Positions 51,785 through 60,525 of a stretch of DNA of 64,000 nt are shown piece by piece (the first letter of the stretch is position 1; each line of letters opens with the position of its first letter). Location: NCBI GenBank assembly GCA_963669265.1, contig OY769916.1:1054001-1118000 (forward strand). Reading direction: 5' to 3'. The notes beneath the pieces were generated by a model. It was not told the DNA's origin and searched no databases. It was given only the letters and a program-made list of their open reading frames with translations. Source of the DNA: SZUA-547 sp963669265. GTDB taxonomy: Bacteria > Pseudomonadota > Alphaproteobacteria > Rhodobacterales > Rhodobacteraceae. A program made the position numbers and the translations under genes.

Positions 51785-53635
51785 TCACTCCGCCGCTGAC
51801 TCCAGCGTCTCCGCCCGGCGCAGGGTCAGGATGAACCGGGCCCCGCCCTCTGGCGGGTTCTCGCCGCGCAGCGAGCCGCCGAAATCCTTGACGATGTTGA
51901 AGGAGATAGAGAGGCCTAGCCCCAGACCCTTGCCGACATCTTTGGTCGTGAAGAACGGATCGAAGATCTTCGGCAACGCCTCGGCGGCGATGCCGGGTCC
52001 GTTGTCGGAAACGACCACCGTCACGTCCTGATCCACCAAGACGTCGATCCGCACCATTGGGTCGTCACGTCCCTCCAGCGCGTCGATCGCGTTGGTCAGC
52101 AGGTTCATCACCACATGTTGCAAGCGGATATGCCCGCCCATGACAGGAATCGGACCGTCGGGCCGTTCGATCACCGGCTCCACGCCCGACCTGCCGAACC
52201 GCCCGGTTAGAAGGTTCATCGCCTCGTCGATCACATCCGCCAGATCCACTGGCAGCACCGCGTCGCGCGGCCTGCGGGAAAAGTTGAGCATCAGTTTGGA
52301 GAGCTCCGCCATGCGCTGCGTCAGCCGGGTAATGCGCTCCAGATTCTCCTCCGCCGGATCCAGTTGTTCGTTGTTGAGAAAGGCGATGGCGTTCTCCGCA
52401 TAAGACCGGATGGCGGCCAGCGGTTGGTTGAATTCATGGCTGAGCGCCGCCGACATCTGACCCAGCGCCGCCAGCTTACCGGCCTGGATCAGCTCATCCT
52501 GCGCCTGACGCAGATCCTTCTCGGCCTGGCTGCGTTCAACGATTTCAGCTTCCAGTTCCCGGTTCACCCGGCGCAGATCCGCCGTGCGCGCGGCGACCGT
52601 GCGCTCCAGCGCCACCTGCGCCCGCTCATGCGTCCGGATCCCCTCGATCAGTCGGCGACGACGTTGCCAGATCGCCGCGACGCCGAAGCCGAAAGCTGCG
52701 AGGACGGACGCCGCAAACAGGGTCGACGTCAGCGCTTGCGCACGCGCCTCCGCCGTGCCGATCAACACGTGAATGGTCCACCCTTCAATGGTCATCGGCG
52801 CGGACAGATGCAGAAACTCCAGCCGCGGCGCGTCCGACAGATCGGCGACTGCGGTGACGATCTCGCCATCCTCCGGCGCGCGCGCCTCTCCCGACGCGAG
52901 CGTCAGATCCGCGCGCTCCAGCCCGGCGCCGTAGAACTGGTCGCCGTTGCGGATGCGCGCAGCGACGGCCGGCGGCATGTCTCCGAACGAGCCGAGGCGC
53001 CATTCCGGGTGGCCCGCCAGCAGGATGACCCCGTCATCGTCGGTGACGAACACTTCATGTGGGCTGAGGCGCATTTTCTGCTCGATCTCGTCGACGCCGA
53101 CCTTGACCACCACGACGCCCGCCACCTCCACGCCCAGCCGAACCGGCGAGGAGAAGAAATACCCCCGTTCGCCAGAGGTCGAGCCCAGCGCGAAATAACG
53201 GCCCAGCCGTCCTTGCGACGCGGCCTCGAAATACGGCCGGAACGAGAAATTCTTTCCGACGAACGTCTTGGGATCGCTCCAGTTCGACGCCGCGATCACA
53301 AAGCCGTCCTGATCCAGCAAATAGGTGTCCGCCGCGCCGGTGGTCGCGTTCAGAATCTCCAGTTTCGCGCTAACTGCGCGCCGCGCGTCTGCGCCGGCTT
53401 CAGGGCGCAGAATGTCGCGAATGTCAGGCGCGCGGGCGTAGATGGCGGGCATCGCCTGATAAACGTCCAGCCAGCTGCGCACCTCCTCCACGTGCCGGTC
53501 GACCGCGTCGCGCCCCAGCGTTTCCGTTTCGGCCATGAAGACCCGCAGCGCGATCGTGTGCGCCGCTAGCAACGTCACCCCAATCGCAACGGCGAAGACC
53601 GCCGCCCAGATGATTATGTGACGTGAGAGCCTCAT
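51785..53635 (-). CDS. dctB: C4-dicarboxylate sensor histidine kinase
   Basis: In the 616-residue membrane kinase, helix 1 is at about 8-30, a large periplasmic double-Cache-type sensor follows, and helix 2 is near residue 305. A coiled coil (RRVNRELEAEIVERSQAEKDL) leads to the HisKA box SHEFNQPLAAIRSYAENA, and the ATPase domain has NLLTNAIDAL, SDNGPGIA and GKGLGLGLSI. HEFNQPLAA is typical of DctB kinases. It phosphorylates the adjacent DctD in response to dicarboxylates. Confidence 0.9.
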   Translation of the reverse strand: MRLSRHIIIWAAVFAVAIGVTLLAAHTIALRVFMAETETLGRDAVDRHVEEVRSWLDVYQAMPAIYARAPDIRDILRPEAGADARRAVSAKLEILNATTGAADTYLLDQDGFVIAASNWSDPKTFVGKNFSFRPYFEAASQGRLGRYFALGSTSGERGYFFSSPVRLGVEVAGVVVVKVGVDEIEQKMRLSPHEVFVTDDDGVILLAGHPEWRLGSFGDMPPAVAARIRNGDQFYGAGLERADLTLASGEARAPEDGEIVTAVADLSDAPRLEFLHLSAPMTIEGWTIHVLIGTAEARAQALTSTLFAASVLAAFGFGVAAIWQRRRRLIEGIRTHERAQVALERTVAARTADLRRVNRELEAEIVERSQAEKDLRQAQDELIQAGKLAALGQMSAALSHEFNQPLAAIRSYAENAIAFLNNEQLDPAEENLERITRLTQRMAELSKLMLNFSRRPRDAVLPVDLADVIDEAMNLLTGRFGRSGVEPVIERPDGPIPVMGGHIRLQHVVMNLLTNAIDALEGRDDPMVRIDVLVDQDVTVVVSDNGPGIAAEALPKIFDPFFTTKDVGKGLGLGLSISFNIVKDFGGSLRGENPPEGGARFILTLRRAETLESAAE

Positions 53636-53683
53636 AGCCTGTGATCTCGGCTGGAAACGCGGCCAACGTCAATGGGTTTCGGC

Positions 53684-54424
53684 TCAGGACATGCGCTCGG
53701 TCAGATATTTGCAGAGCTGATCCATCGCCGCGTAGAGCAGCACCGTCATCAGCGCGAGCGAGATCGTGGCGGCGAACATCAGGTCGATCTTAGCCCGCCC
53801 GTTCGCCAGAAGCATCAGATAACCCAGCCCCTGCGAGGCCCCCACCCATTCGCCGATCACCGCGCCGATAGGCGCATAAACCGCCGCCAAACGCAGGCCG
53901 GAGGCGAGCGAGGGCGTCGCGGCGGGAATGCGCACCGACCACATGATGCGGGCGGGGCTGGCGCCCATGGTGCGCGCAAGATCCAGCCAGCCGGGCGGCG
54001 TGCGGCTGAGCCCGTCAAAGAACGAAGACGCCACCGGGAAATAGATGATCAGCACCGCCATCGCGACTTTCGACCAGAGCCCATAGCCGAACCAGAGCGT
54101 CAGGATCGGCGCCAGCGCAAAGACCGGCACCGCTTGTGAGAAGACAAGGATCGGCCGCGCCAGCGCGCGCGCGCTGGGCGACATCGCCAGTTGTACCGCC
54201 GTGATCGCGCCGAGCGTGGCGCCCAGTGAGAGACCGATCAGCACCTCGCCCATCGTGACCACCGCGTGTTCGGCGATCAGCTCCCAGCTGTCGACAAACG
54301 CCGCCGCCACGCGCAACGGCCCCGGCAGGATGAAATGCGGCAGGCCAGTCGCCCAGACGACGCCCTGCCAGACCGACAGCCCCAGCGCCGCCGCCAAAAT
54401 CCCACTGCGCCAGCCGCCCATCAC
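53684..54424 (-). CDS. thiX: HMP/thiamine-precursor ABC transporter permease
   Basis: The 246-residue permease has about six helices and an EAA loop (DLARTMGASPARIMWSVRIPAATPS). It is of the TauC/SsuC permease type used by ThiXYZ systems. It is last in the thi operon, its start overlapping the ATPase stop by 4 bp. With the adjacent ATPase and NMT1-type binding protein it should import a pyrimidine precursor (HMP or formylaminopyrimidine). Confidence 0.85.
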   Translation of the reverse strand: MMGGWRSGILAAALGLSVWQGVVWATGLPHFILPGPLRVAAAFVDSWELIAEHAVVTMGEVLIGLSLGATLGAITAVQLAMSPSARALARPILVFSQAVPVFALAPILTLWFGYGLWSKVAMAVLIIYFPVASSFFDGLSRTPPGWLDLARTMGASPARIMWSVRIPAATPSLASGLRLAAVYAPIGAVIGEWVGASQGLGYLMLLANGRAKIDLMFAATISLALMTVLLYAAMDQLCKYLTERMS

Positions 54425-55161
54425 GCGGGCTCCCGCAGCATACGCAGCAGCGCACCCTGGCGGGCCAGCGTCTCCGGGTCGTCGACTGGGCGGATCGGCG
54501 GCGTCGAGGGCGGTTCAATCGGTGTCAGGCCGGCCTCTGTCAAAACCGCGATCCGATGACTGAGGCGCGCGGCCTCCGCCGGATCATGGGTCACCAGCAA
54601 CACGGTGCGTCCCGCTAGAAGTTCGGCCGCCAATTCCTGCATCTCGGCGCGGGTGCGCGCGTCCAGCGCCGAGAACGGCTCATCCAGCAGGATGACCGGG
54701 CGATCCTCCATCAGCGTCCGGGCCAGCGCCACCCGCTGCCGTTGCCCGCCCGACAATTGCGAGGGCCGTTTATGGGCATGGGCGGAGAGGCCAACGCGTG
54801 CGATCATGCGCTGGGCGCGGTCTTTTTCCCGTTTTGCGCCCCGCAGGCTGGCGCCAAGGGTGACATTGCCCAGCACATCCAGCCAGGGCAGCAACAGATC
54901 GCTTTGCGCCATATAGGCGATGCGGCCCTCCAGCGGTTGGCCGTCCGAGGCGGTTATCTCGCCGTCGAACTCCATCGCCGTCGCCAGCCCGGCGATCAGG
55001 CGCAGCACGGTGGACTTTCCCACGCCCGACGGGCCGAGCAGACAGGTCCACTCCCCCGCGCCGATTTCCAGAGACAATGGAGAAAAAAGCGTCGCGCCAT
55101 CGATCCTGCACCCGCCTGAAAACCGGATGCCAAGAGCAATGGAAGGACGCGCGTGCGTCAC
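54421..55161 (-). CDS. thiZ: HMP/thiamine-precursor ABC transporter ATPase
   Basis: The roughly 246-residue ATPase has Walker A GPSGVGKS, signature LSGGQRQR and Walker B VILLDEP. No ATG fits; GTG 55161 forms a GTGA overlap with the tenA stop, matching the coupled layout of the rest of the operon. The long open frame upstream runs antisense to nothing coherent and is rejected. The C-terminus is Pro-rich (IEPPSTPPIRPVDDP). Confidence 0.87.
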   Translation of the reverse strand: MTHARPSIALGIRFSGGCRIDGATLFSPLSLEIGAGEWTCLLGPSGVGKSTVLRLIAGLATAMEFDGEITASDGQPLEGRIAYMAQSDLLLPWLDVLGNVTLGASLRGAKREKDRAQRMIARVGLSAHAHKRPSQLSGGQRQRVALARTLMEDRPVILLDEPFSALDARTRAEMQELAAELLAGRTVLLVTHDPAEAARLSHRIAVLTEAGLTPIEPPSTPPIRPVDDPETLARQGALLRMLREPA

Positions 55162-55853
55162 GCGCCCCGCAGTCCCATGGACCAGAAGTCGACCTCCAGC
55201 CGGGTAGCGATCTCGAACCGCTCCGACAGCTTCGCCCAGCGCGGCGACGTCTCGTATTCCGGACCGATCCGGCGGGCGAGCGCCGCGTCGATCAGCGCGC
55301 CGACATCGCGGCAGACCTCCTGATACTCGTCGCCGGCATAGGTTTCGATCCACTCGCGATACGGGGTCTCCCCCGCCTCGACGCCAAGCCGCGCGCCGAT
55401 CTCGCCATAGCCGAGCACGCAGGGCGCCAACGCCGCCATCAGATCGAGAAAATCGCCGGAGAACCCGGCCTCCAGCACATAGCGGGTATAGGCGAGGTTC
55501 TCCGCCTCTTCGGTCGCGTTGAAGAGCGCCTCTTCCGAAATGCCCTCCGCCGCGCACGTCTCCACATGCAGCTGCATCTCGTGATTGACCAGCGCGTTGA
55601 CCGTCGCCGACGCCGCCTTCAACTCATCCAGCGTCTCCGCCTTGACCGCCGCCAGCGCCCAGGCGCGAGAGAAATGCACGAGGAAGACATAGTCCTGCGT
55701 CAGGTAGTGCAGCAACGCCGCCTTTGGCAGCGTTCCATCCTTCAGGCCTTCAACGAAGCTGTGCCGCGTGTAGTCCCGCCACGGGCCCGCCGCGCCATCC
55801 CGCCAAAGCGCGAAAGCGCGGCCGTAATCCGGGCCAGACCACGCGTCCATCAC
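55158..55853 (-). CDS. tenA: TenA family aminopyrimidine aminohydrolase
   Basis: The 231-residue all-helical enzyme has the TenA nucleophile Cys in APCVLGYGEIG, the aspartate/tyrosine segment YLTQDYVFLVHF, and the late Glu in FEIATRLEVDFW. TenA converts degraded thiamine pyrimidines to HMP or hydrolyses thiamine. It lies between the binding-protein gene (4-bp overlap) and the ATPase gene, so salvaged pyrimidine can be processed after import. Confidence 0.92.
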   Translation of the reverse strand: MMDAWSGPDYGRAFALWRDGAAGPWRDYTRHSFVEGLKDGTLPKAALLHYLTQDYVFLVHFSRAWALAAVKAETLDELKAASATVNALVNHEMQLHVETCAAEGISEEALFNATEEAENLAYTRYVLEAGFSGDFLDLMAALAPCVLGYGEIGARLGVEAGETPYREWIETYAGDEYQEVCRDVGALIDAALARRIGPEYETSPRWAKLSERFEIATRLEVDFWSMGLRGA

Positions 55854-56797
55854 TGGCCGCTCTCGTTCGCAGTGACGTCGATCGCGATCTCAGAGACCGG
55901 GTTGATCGAGTCCACCAGATCCGCGGCTTTCAGATACTCCTCGAACCGGGCGTAGCGGCCCACATCCAGCGCCGCAGGGCGCAGCGCGAACCGCGGCAGA
56001 GTGTCGACCCAGGCGCGGGCGTTCAGCTCATCCTGAAGCTCTTTAGAGGTGCCGGAGAAAATCTCCCAGCTCTCTTTCTGATGGTTGACGATGAATTGCG
56101 TCGCCTTCTCGGTCGCGGCGAGGAAGCGCTTGATCTTGTCGGCGTCCATGGTCTCGGGGTTTGCGACATAGATCAGCTCGTCATAGGTCGGCACGCCTTC
56201 TTCCTCGATATAGAAGCAGCGGCCTTTGACGCCTTCGATATCCATCTGGTTGAGCTCGAAATTGCGATAGGCGCCGATCACCGCATCCACCTGCCCCGAC
56301 ATCAGCGAGGGCGACAGCGACCAGTTCACATTGACCAGTTCGATCTCGTCATAGGCGACGCCGTGCTTGGCCAGGATAGAGCTGAGCAGCGCTTCCTCGA
56401 CCCCCGCGACGGAGAATCCGATCTTGGCGCCTTTCAGCTGGCTGATCTCTTTGATCGGGCCGTCCTCCAGCACCAGCAGGCAATTGAGCGGCGTGGCGAC
56501 CAGCGTGCCCACGCGCTTCAGCGGAAGCCCCTCGTGGATCTGCAGGTGCAGTTGCGGCTGATAGGACACCGCCAGATCGGCCTTGCCGGCGGCGACCAGT
56601 TTCGGCGGATCGGACGGATCGGCCGGTGCGACAACCTCAACCTCAAGCCCCTGGTCGGCGAAATAGCCCTTCTCCTGCGCGACGATGATCGGCCCGTGAT
56701 CCGGATTGACGAACCAGTCCAGCAGCAGGGTCATCTTGTCGGCAGCAAGCGCCGGGCTGGCGATCAGCAGCGCGGCGACAAAGGTGATGAATTTCAT
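55850..56797 (-). CDS. thiY: Pyrimidine-precursor ABC binding protein (NMT1/THI5-like)
   Basis: The 315-residue precursor has a signal peptide (cut near ALA-A, residue 18) and an NMT1/THI5-like fold starting with KMTLLLDWFVNPDHGPI. The WFVNPDHGP segment is the ThiY pattern for binding N-formyl-aminopyrimidine or HMP. It is 39 bp after thiE and overlaps tenA by 4 bp. This supports salvage of the pyrimidine half of thiamine. Confidence 0.9.
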   Translation of the reverse strand: MKFITFVAALLIASPALAADKMTLLLDWFVNPDHGPIIVAQEKGYFADQGLEVEVVAPADPSDPPKLVAAGKADLAVSYQPQLHLQIHEGLPLKRVGTLVATPLNCLLVLEDGPIKEISQLKGAKIGFSVAGVEEALLSSILAKHGVAYDEIELVNVNWSLSPSLMSGQVDAVIGAYRNFELNQMDIEGVKGRCFYIEEEGVPTYDELIYVANPETMDADKIKRFLAATEKATQFIVNHQKESWEIFSGTSKELQDELNARAWVDTLPRFALRPAALDVGRYARFEEYLKAADLVDSINPVSEIAIDVTANESGQ

Positions 56798-56836
56798 GTC
56801 GTGTCGTCCCTTTCGTATTCCCCAAAAAGGCGCCCG

Positions 56837-57460
56837 TCACCCGTCGAGCCGGGTCGCCTCAATCCACTCTGCGACCCGCGCTTCGGGGTCGTCGTTGAAC
56901 GTGATGTCGGTGACGGCGGAGATGATGTCGGCGCCCGCTTCGAACGCGCCGGGCGCTCGCTCTACGCTCATCCCGCCGATGGCGACCAGCGGGGTATCGC
57001 CGATCAGCCCTTTCCACTCGGTCAGTCGGCCGAGCCCCTGCTCGGTCCATTTCATCTTTTTCAGGATGGTCGGATAGACCGGCCCCAACGCGATATAATC
57101 CGGCTCCAGCACCAACGCGCGCTGCAACTCCGCATGATCATGGGTGCTGACGCCCAGTTTCAGACCGGCGGCGCGGATCGCGGGCACGTCGGCGTCGTCC
57201 AGATCCTCCTGACCCAGATGGACGTAGTCGCACCCTTCCTCGATCGCCATCCGCCAGTAGTCGTTGACGATCAACTGGGCGTCGTATTCCTCGCAGAGCG
57301 CCTTGCCCCGGCGGATCTCCGCGCGGGTCTCCTCCTCGCTCATATCCTTGACCCGCAGCTGAACCAGCTTGATCCCCATCGGCAGCAGGAATTCCAGCCA
57401 ATCGCTGTTGTCAAAGACAGGATAAAACCGGTCGAGGGCCGTCTCTTCCGCGTCGCTCAT
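56837..57460 (-). CDS. thiE: Thiamine phosphate synthase
   Basis: The 207-residue TIM-barrel enzyme has VQLRVKD, the substrate loop DYVHLGQEDL, and the phosphate loops GPVYPT and AIGGM of ThiE. It joins HMP-PP and thiazole phosphate to thiamine phosphate. A TenI-like thiazole tautomerase is the alternative, but the pyrophosphate-site residues favour ThiE. It overlaps thiG by 4 bp. Confidence 0.88.
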   Translation of the reverse strand: MSDAEETALDRFYPVFDNSDWLEFLLPMGIKLVQLRVKDMSEEETRAEIRRGKALCEEYDAQLIVNDYWRMAIEEGCDYVHLGQEDLDDADVPAIRAAGLKLGVSTHDHAELQRALVLEPDYIALGPVYPTILKKMKWTEQGLGRLTEWKGLIGDTPLVAIGGMSVERAPGAFEAGADIISAVTDITFNDDPEARVAEWIEATRLDG

Positions 57461-58230
57461 TCCAGAAACGCCTTTCCGATCACCGGGGTCGAGGGGGTCG
57501 CCATATCGCGCGGCTCCATCGGATCCGCGACATAGGCGGCGGCGCCCGCCTGCACCGTCTGGCTGAAGGCTTTCGCCATCGCCACCGGATCGCCCGCCTT
57601 GGCGACCGCTGTGTTCAGGAGCACCGCGTCGTAACCCAGCTCCATCGCCCGCGCGGCGTGGGACGGCACGCCGATGCCTGCGTCCACCACCAGCGGGATC
57701 TCAGGGAACCGGGCGCGCAGCGTTCTGAGGCCGTGCTCATTGTTGAGGCCGAGGCCCGAGCCGATCGGCGCGCCCCAGGGCATCAACACCCGGCACCCGG
57801 CGTCCACCAGTTTCTCGCACACGATCAGGTCTTCAGTGGTGTAGGGAAACACCTCAAACCCTTCGTCGTTCAGGATCCGCGCGGCCTCCACCAGACCATA
57901 GATGTCGGGTTGCAGGGTGTCGGTGTCGCCGATCACCTCCAGCTTGATCCACTTGGTGTCGAACACCTCCCGGGCCATATGCGCCGTCGTCACCGCCTCT
58001 TTCACCGAATAGCAACCGGCGGTGTTCGGCAGCACATGAGTGCCGAGGCTGGCGATCAGCTCCCAAAACGCCTGCCCTGCGCGTTCGCCGCCGCTTTCCC
58101 GGCGCAGGGACACCGTCGCTACGCCCGCGTCCGACGCGCGAAAAGCCTCTCCCATGATGGCGGGGGACGGATACTGCGCCGTGCCAAGCATCAGCGGGTT
58201 TTTCAGCGTCACGCCATAGAAGTCGCGCAT
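57457..58230 (-). CDS. thiG: Thiazole synthase
   Basis: The 257-residue TIM-barrel enzyme has the catalytic lysine segment WIKLEVIGD, the phosphate-binding loops MPWGAPIGSGLGL and DAGIGVPSHAA, and AVLLNTAVAKA, all typical of ThiG. It forms the thiazole ring from DXP, a glycine imine and ThiS thiocarboxylate. ATG 58230 starts 4 bp after the thiS stop; the longer frame upstream reads through thiS. Confidence 0.95.
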   Translation of the reverse strand: MRDFYGVTLKNPLMLGTAQYPSPAIMGEAFRASDAGVATVSLRRESGGERAGQAFWELIASLGTHVLPNTAGCYSVKEAVTTAHMAREVFDTKWIKLEVIGDTDTLQPDIYGLVEAARILNDEGFEVFPYTTEDLIVCEKLVDAGCRVLMPWGAPIGSGLGLNNEHGLRTLRARFPEIPLVVDAGIGVPSHAARAMELGYDAVLLNTAVAKAGDPVAMAKAFSQTVQAGAAAYVADPMEPRDMATPSTPVIGKAFLE

Positions 58231-58234
58231 TCCG

Positions 58235-58432
58235 TCAGCCCCCCTGCATCGGCGCGACGACTTCCAGCCGATCGCCATCCGCCAGTTTGGTCGCATCCCG
58301 TTGCGAGGCCGGAACAAAATCCTCGTTCACCGCGGTCGCGATCTTGGCGCCGGCGTAGCCTAGCTCCTCCAGCGCCGACGCGACCGTGACAGACGCGATC
58401 TCTGTCGTCTCGCCGTTAAGCTTGATCTTCAT
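58235..58432 (-). CDS. thiS: Sulfur carrier protein ThiS
   Basis: The 65-residue ubiquitin-like protein ends in the required Gly-Gly (VVAPMQGG). It starts MKIKLNGE and keeps the family turn NEDFVPASQRD. It carries sulfur as a thiocarboxylate to ThiG. The activating enzyme ThiF is not in this window. It overlaps the end of thiO by 17 bp. Confidence 0.95.
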   Translation of the reverse strand: MKIKLNGETTEIASVTVASALEELGYAGAKIATAVNEDFVPASQRDATKLADGDRLEVVAPMQGG

Positions 58433-59396
58433 CCATCACCTCCGGAACCACGCCGTCAAACAACAGCTCGGCCACCATGCGCCCCAGCGCCGGGGCGAGC
58501 AGATAGCCATGCCTGTAGAGGCCGTTCGCATAGATCACGTCGCCGCGCCGCCGTATGCGCGGCAGATTGTCAGGAAAGGCCGGGCGGGCGTCGACGCCGA
58601 TCTCCAGCACCTCCGCCTCGCCAAAGGCCGGATGCAGAGCATAAGCCGCCGACAACATCTCCAGCAGCGAGCGCGCGGTGACGCGGGCGCGCTGGCCCGC
58701 CTCGATCATCGTGGCGCCCAACATGAAGACGCCGTCGCCCCGTGGCACGATGTAGAGCGGGATGCGCGGATGCAGCAACCGGATCGGTCTGGCCAGCGAG
58801 ACATCCGGGCATTTCAGCACCAGCATCTCCCCCTTCACGCCGCGCAGGTCGGTCAGCGCGTCAGAGGCCGCCAGCCCCCGGCAATCAATCGCCTGGCCCG
58901 ATCCCTCGCCGATCGCAGGGGCGCAATCAACGCCCTTGGCTTTCAATCCGTCGACCAGCGATCCCAGCGCGGCGCGCGGATCCAGATGCGCCTCCTCAGC
59001 GTAGTAAAGCGCCCTGCCGAACCGGCCTTCGAGGTCGGGCTCCAGCTCCGCGATCGTCTCGGCGCCGATCTCCTCCACGCCCTCGGTGCGCCGGGCGAAA
59101 CGGTTTAGCTCCCGCTGATCGCGGCCCATCGCCACCACCATCGACCCGTTGCGGGTGACGCCGCCGGCGTTCTCCTCCCACCAGTTGATGGCCTGTTTGC
59201 CGAGCCGCACGACCGGCTCCTCTGCGCTTTCGCCTTCGCAATAGGGGGCCAGCATGCCGCCCGCCCACCAGGAACATCCATGTGGACCCGGCTCTCCGTT
59301 CAGATCGACCAGCGAGACGCGCCCGCCGCGCGCGACGATCTCCGTCGCCACGCAAAGGCCGGCGACGCCGGCGCCGATCACCGTGGCCTCAACCAT
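58416..59396 (-). CDS. thiO: Glycine oxidase ThiO
   Basis: The 326-residue FAD protein has VIGAGVAGLCVATEIV at the N-terminus and the DAO fold end ANGLYRHGYLLAPALG. It makes the glycine imine used by ThiG. ATG 59396 begins directly before the FAD motif and overlaps the thiD stop by 8 bp. Using ThiO instead of ThiH means an oxygen-dependent route. Confidence 0.93.
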   Translation of the reverse strand: MVEATVIGAGVAGLCVATEIVARGGRVSLVDLNGEPGPHGCSWWAGGMLAPYCEGESAEEPVVRLGKQAINWWEENAGGVTRNGSMVVAMGRDQRELNRFARRTEGVEEIGAETIAELEPDLEGRFGRALYYAEEAHLDPRAALGSLVDGLKAKGVDCAPAIGEGSGQAIDCRGLAASDALTDLRGVKGEMLVLKCPDVSLARPIRLLHPRIPLYIVPRGDGVFMLGATMIEAGQRARVTARSLLEMLSAAYALHPAFGEAEVLEIGVDARPAFPDNLPRIRRRGDVIYANGLYRHGYLLAPALGRMVAELLFDGVVPEVMDEDQA

Positions 59397-60222
59397 TTGC
59401 GCCGCCTTTGGCCGACCAAAACTCATGGAAATGATGCACCGGCCCGTGACCCGAGCCGATTGTCAGATCGTCAGCCGCCTTGATGGCCGCTTGCAAATAA
59501 AGATGCGCGTTCATCACCGCGGAGGACAGCGCCTCCCCTTTCGCAAGCTCCGCCGTGATCGCGGAGGAAAAGGTGCAGCCGGTGCCATGCGTGTTTTTCG
59601 TCGGGATGCGCTCAGCGGTTAGGAAAAGCAGCTCCTCATCGCCGTTCACCATCAGATCGGTGCAGGACTCTCCCTTGCCATGCCCGCCTTTCATCAACAC
59701 GCTGCGGGGTCCGAGTTTCAGCAAGTCCCGACCCTGCCGCTCCATGTCATCGGTGGTCTCGGCGTCAGAGCGTCCCAACAACCGCGCGGCTTCAGGCAGG
59801 TTGGGCGTCAGCAACACGGCCAGCGGCAGCAACTCACTGGTCAGCGCGTCGACCGCCTCATCCCTGAGCAGCGCATCGCCCGATTTCGCCACCATCACCG
59901 GATCGAGCACCACCGGGATGTCCCGCCCGCGCACGCCCTCCGCGACGACGTGAATGATCTCAGGCGACGAGAGCATGCCGATCTTGATCGCGCCCACCGC
60001 CAGGTCGTCCAGGACCGCGTCGATCTGCGCCGCCACGACGGTCGGAGAGATCTCCTCCACTGCGGTGACCGCGCGGGTGTTCTGTGCGGTGATTGCGGTG
60101 ATCACGCTGGCCCCATAGACGCCGCGCGCCGAAAACGCCTTCAGGTCGGCCTGAATTCCAGCGCCGCCGCCGCTGTCAGAGCCTGCGATGGTCAATGCGA
60201 TCGGGGTCATTCTGGCCGCCAT
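59389..60222 (-). CDS. thiD: Hydroxymethylpyrimidine (phosphate) kinase
   Basis: The roughly 277-residue enzyme begins ALTIAGSDSGGGAGIQADLK and has DPVMVAKSGD, TPNLPEA, LMKGGH and NTHGTGCTFSSAI, all ThiD motifs. It phosphorylates HMP twice. It is the first gene of the thi operon under a TPP riboswitch. The start may be ATG 60222, three bases after GGGAG, or ATG 60210; neither has ideal spacing. Confidence 0.93.
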   Translation of the reverse strand: MAARMTPIALTIAGSDSGGGAGIQADLKAFSARGVYGASVITAITAQNTRAVTAVEEISPTVVAAQIDAVLDDLAVGAIKIGMLSSPEIIHVVAEGVRGRDIPVVLDPVMVAKSGDALLRDEAVDALTSELLPLAVLLTPNLPEAARLLGRSDAETTDDMERQGRDLLKLGPRSVLMKGGHGKGESCTDLMVNGDEELLFLTAERIPTKNTHGTGCTFSSAITAELAKGEALSSAVMNAHLYLQAAIKAADDLTIGSGHGPVHHFHEFWSAKGGANG

Positions 60223-60227
60223 CCTCT

Positions 60228-60259
60228 CCCTTTCCAGACCGGATGTCTGCGTGGAAGGG
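60228..60259 (-). promoter_or_regulatory. SD-sequestering hairpin of the thi riboswitch
   Basis: On the mRNA, CCCTTC (60259-60254) and CAGAC (60250-60246) can pair with GTCTG (60240-60236) and GAAAGGG (60234-60228), with one bulge on each side of the stem. The second arm includes the GGG of the thiD ribosome-binding site. This is a plausible off-state structure for translational control by TPP. Confidence 0.6.
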
Positions 60260-60281
60260 ATCGCCGCCGAACTGAGGACCC

Positions 60282-60363
60282 GTTCCCTACGCCGGCATTG
60301 CCCGGTTCAGGTTCCATGGGTCGGCGTCTCGCGCCTCTCAGCCCCATTTTTGGAGCACCCCAA
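60282..60363 (-). promoter_or_regulatory. TPP riboswitch (THI element)
   Basis: Read on the minus strand, the conserved parts appear in order: GGGGTGCTCC, the pyrimidine-sensing loop GGGGCTGAGAGG, then ACCCATGGAACCTGAACCGGG, AATGCCGGCGTAGGGAAC. These are the THI-box core segments (CTGAGA, ACCC, GAACCTGA, AATGCC, GTAGGGAA). It precedes thiD by about 60 bases, so the whole nine-gene operon should be shut down by thiamine pyrophosphate. Confidence 0.96.
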
Positions 60364-60525
60364 CGGTAAATGGCGGTTTAACGCCCGCGCTGGCGTTTTG
60401 CAAACGGATAGAGCCGGCGCGGATCCGTCTGTCACCGCTTGGAAATACCCTTGCGGCGGCTTAGGTGAGAGGTCGAGATGCGGTTTTTTGTCGGGCTTTG
60501 GTTCGACGGTTAAGGAAGGTTCACG

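Noticed and set aside
50449..51834. A 461-codon plus-strand frame opposite dctD
   Set aside because: It runs exactly antisense to a regulator with all expected motifs and has no recognisable domain.
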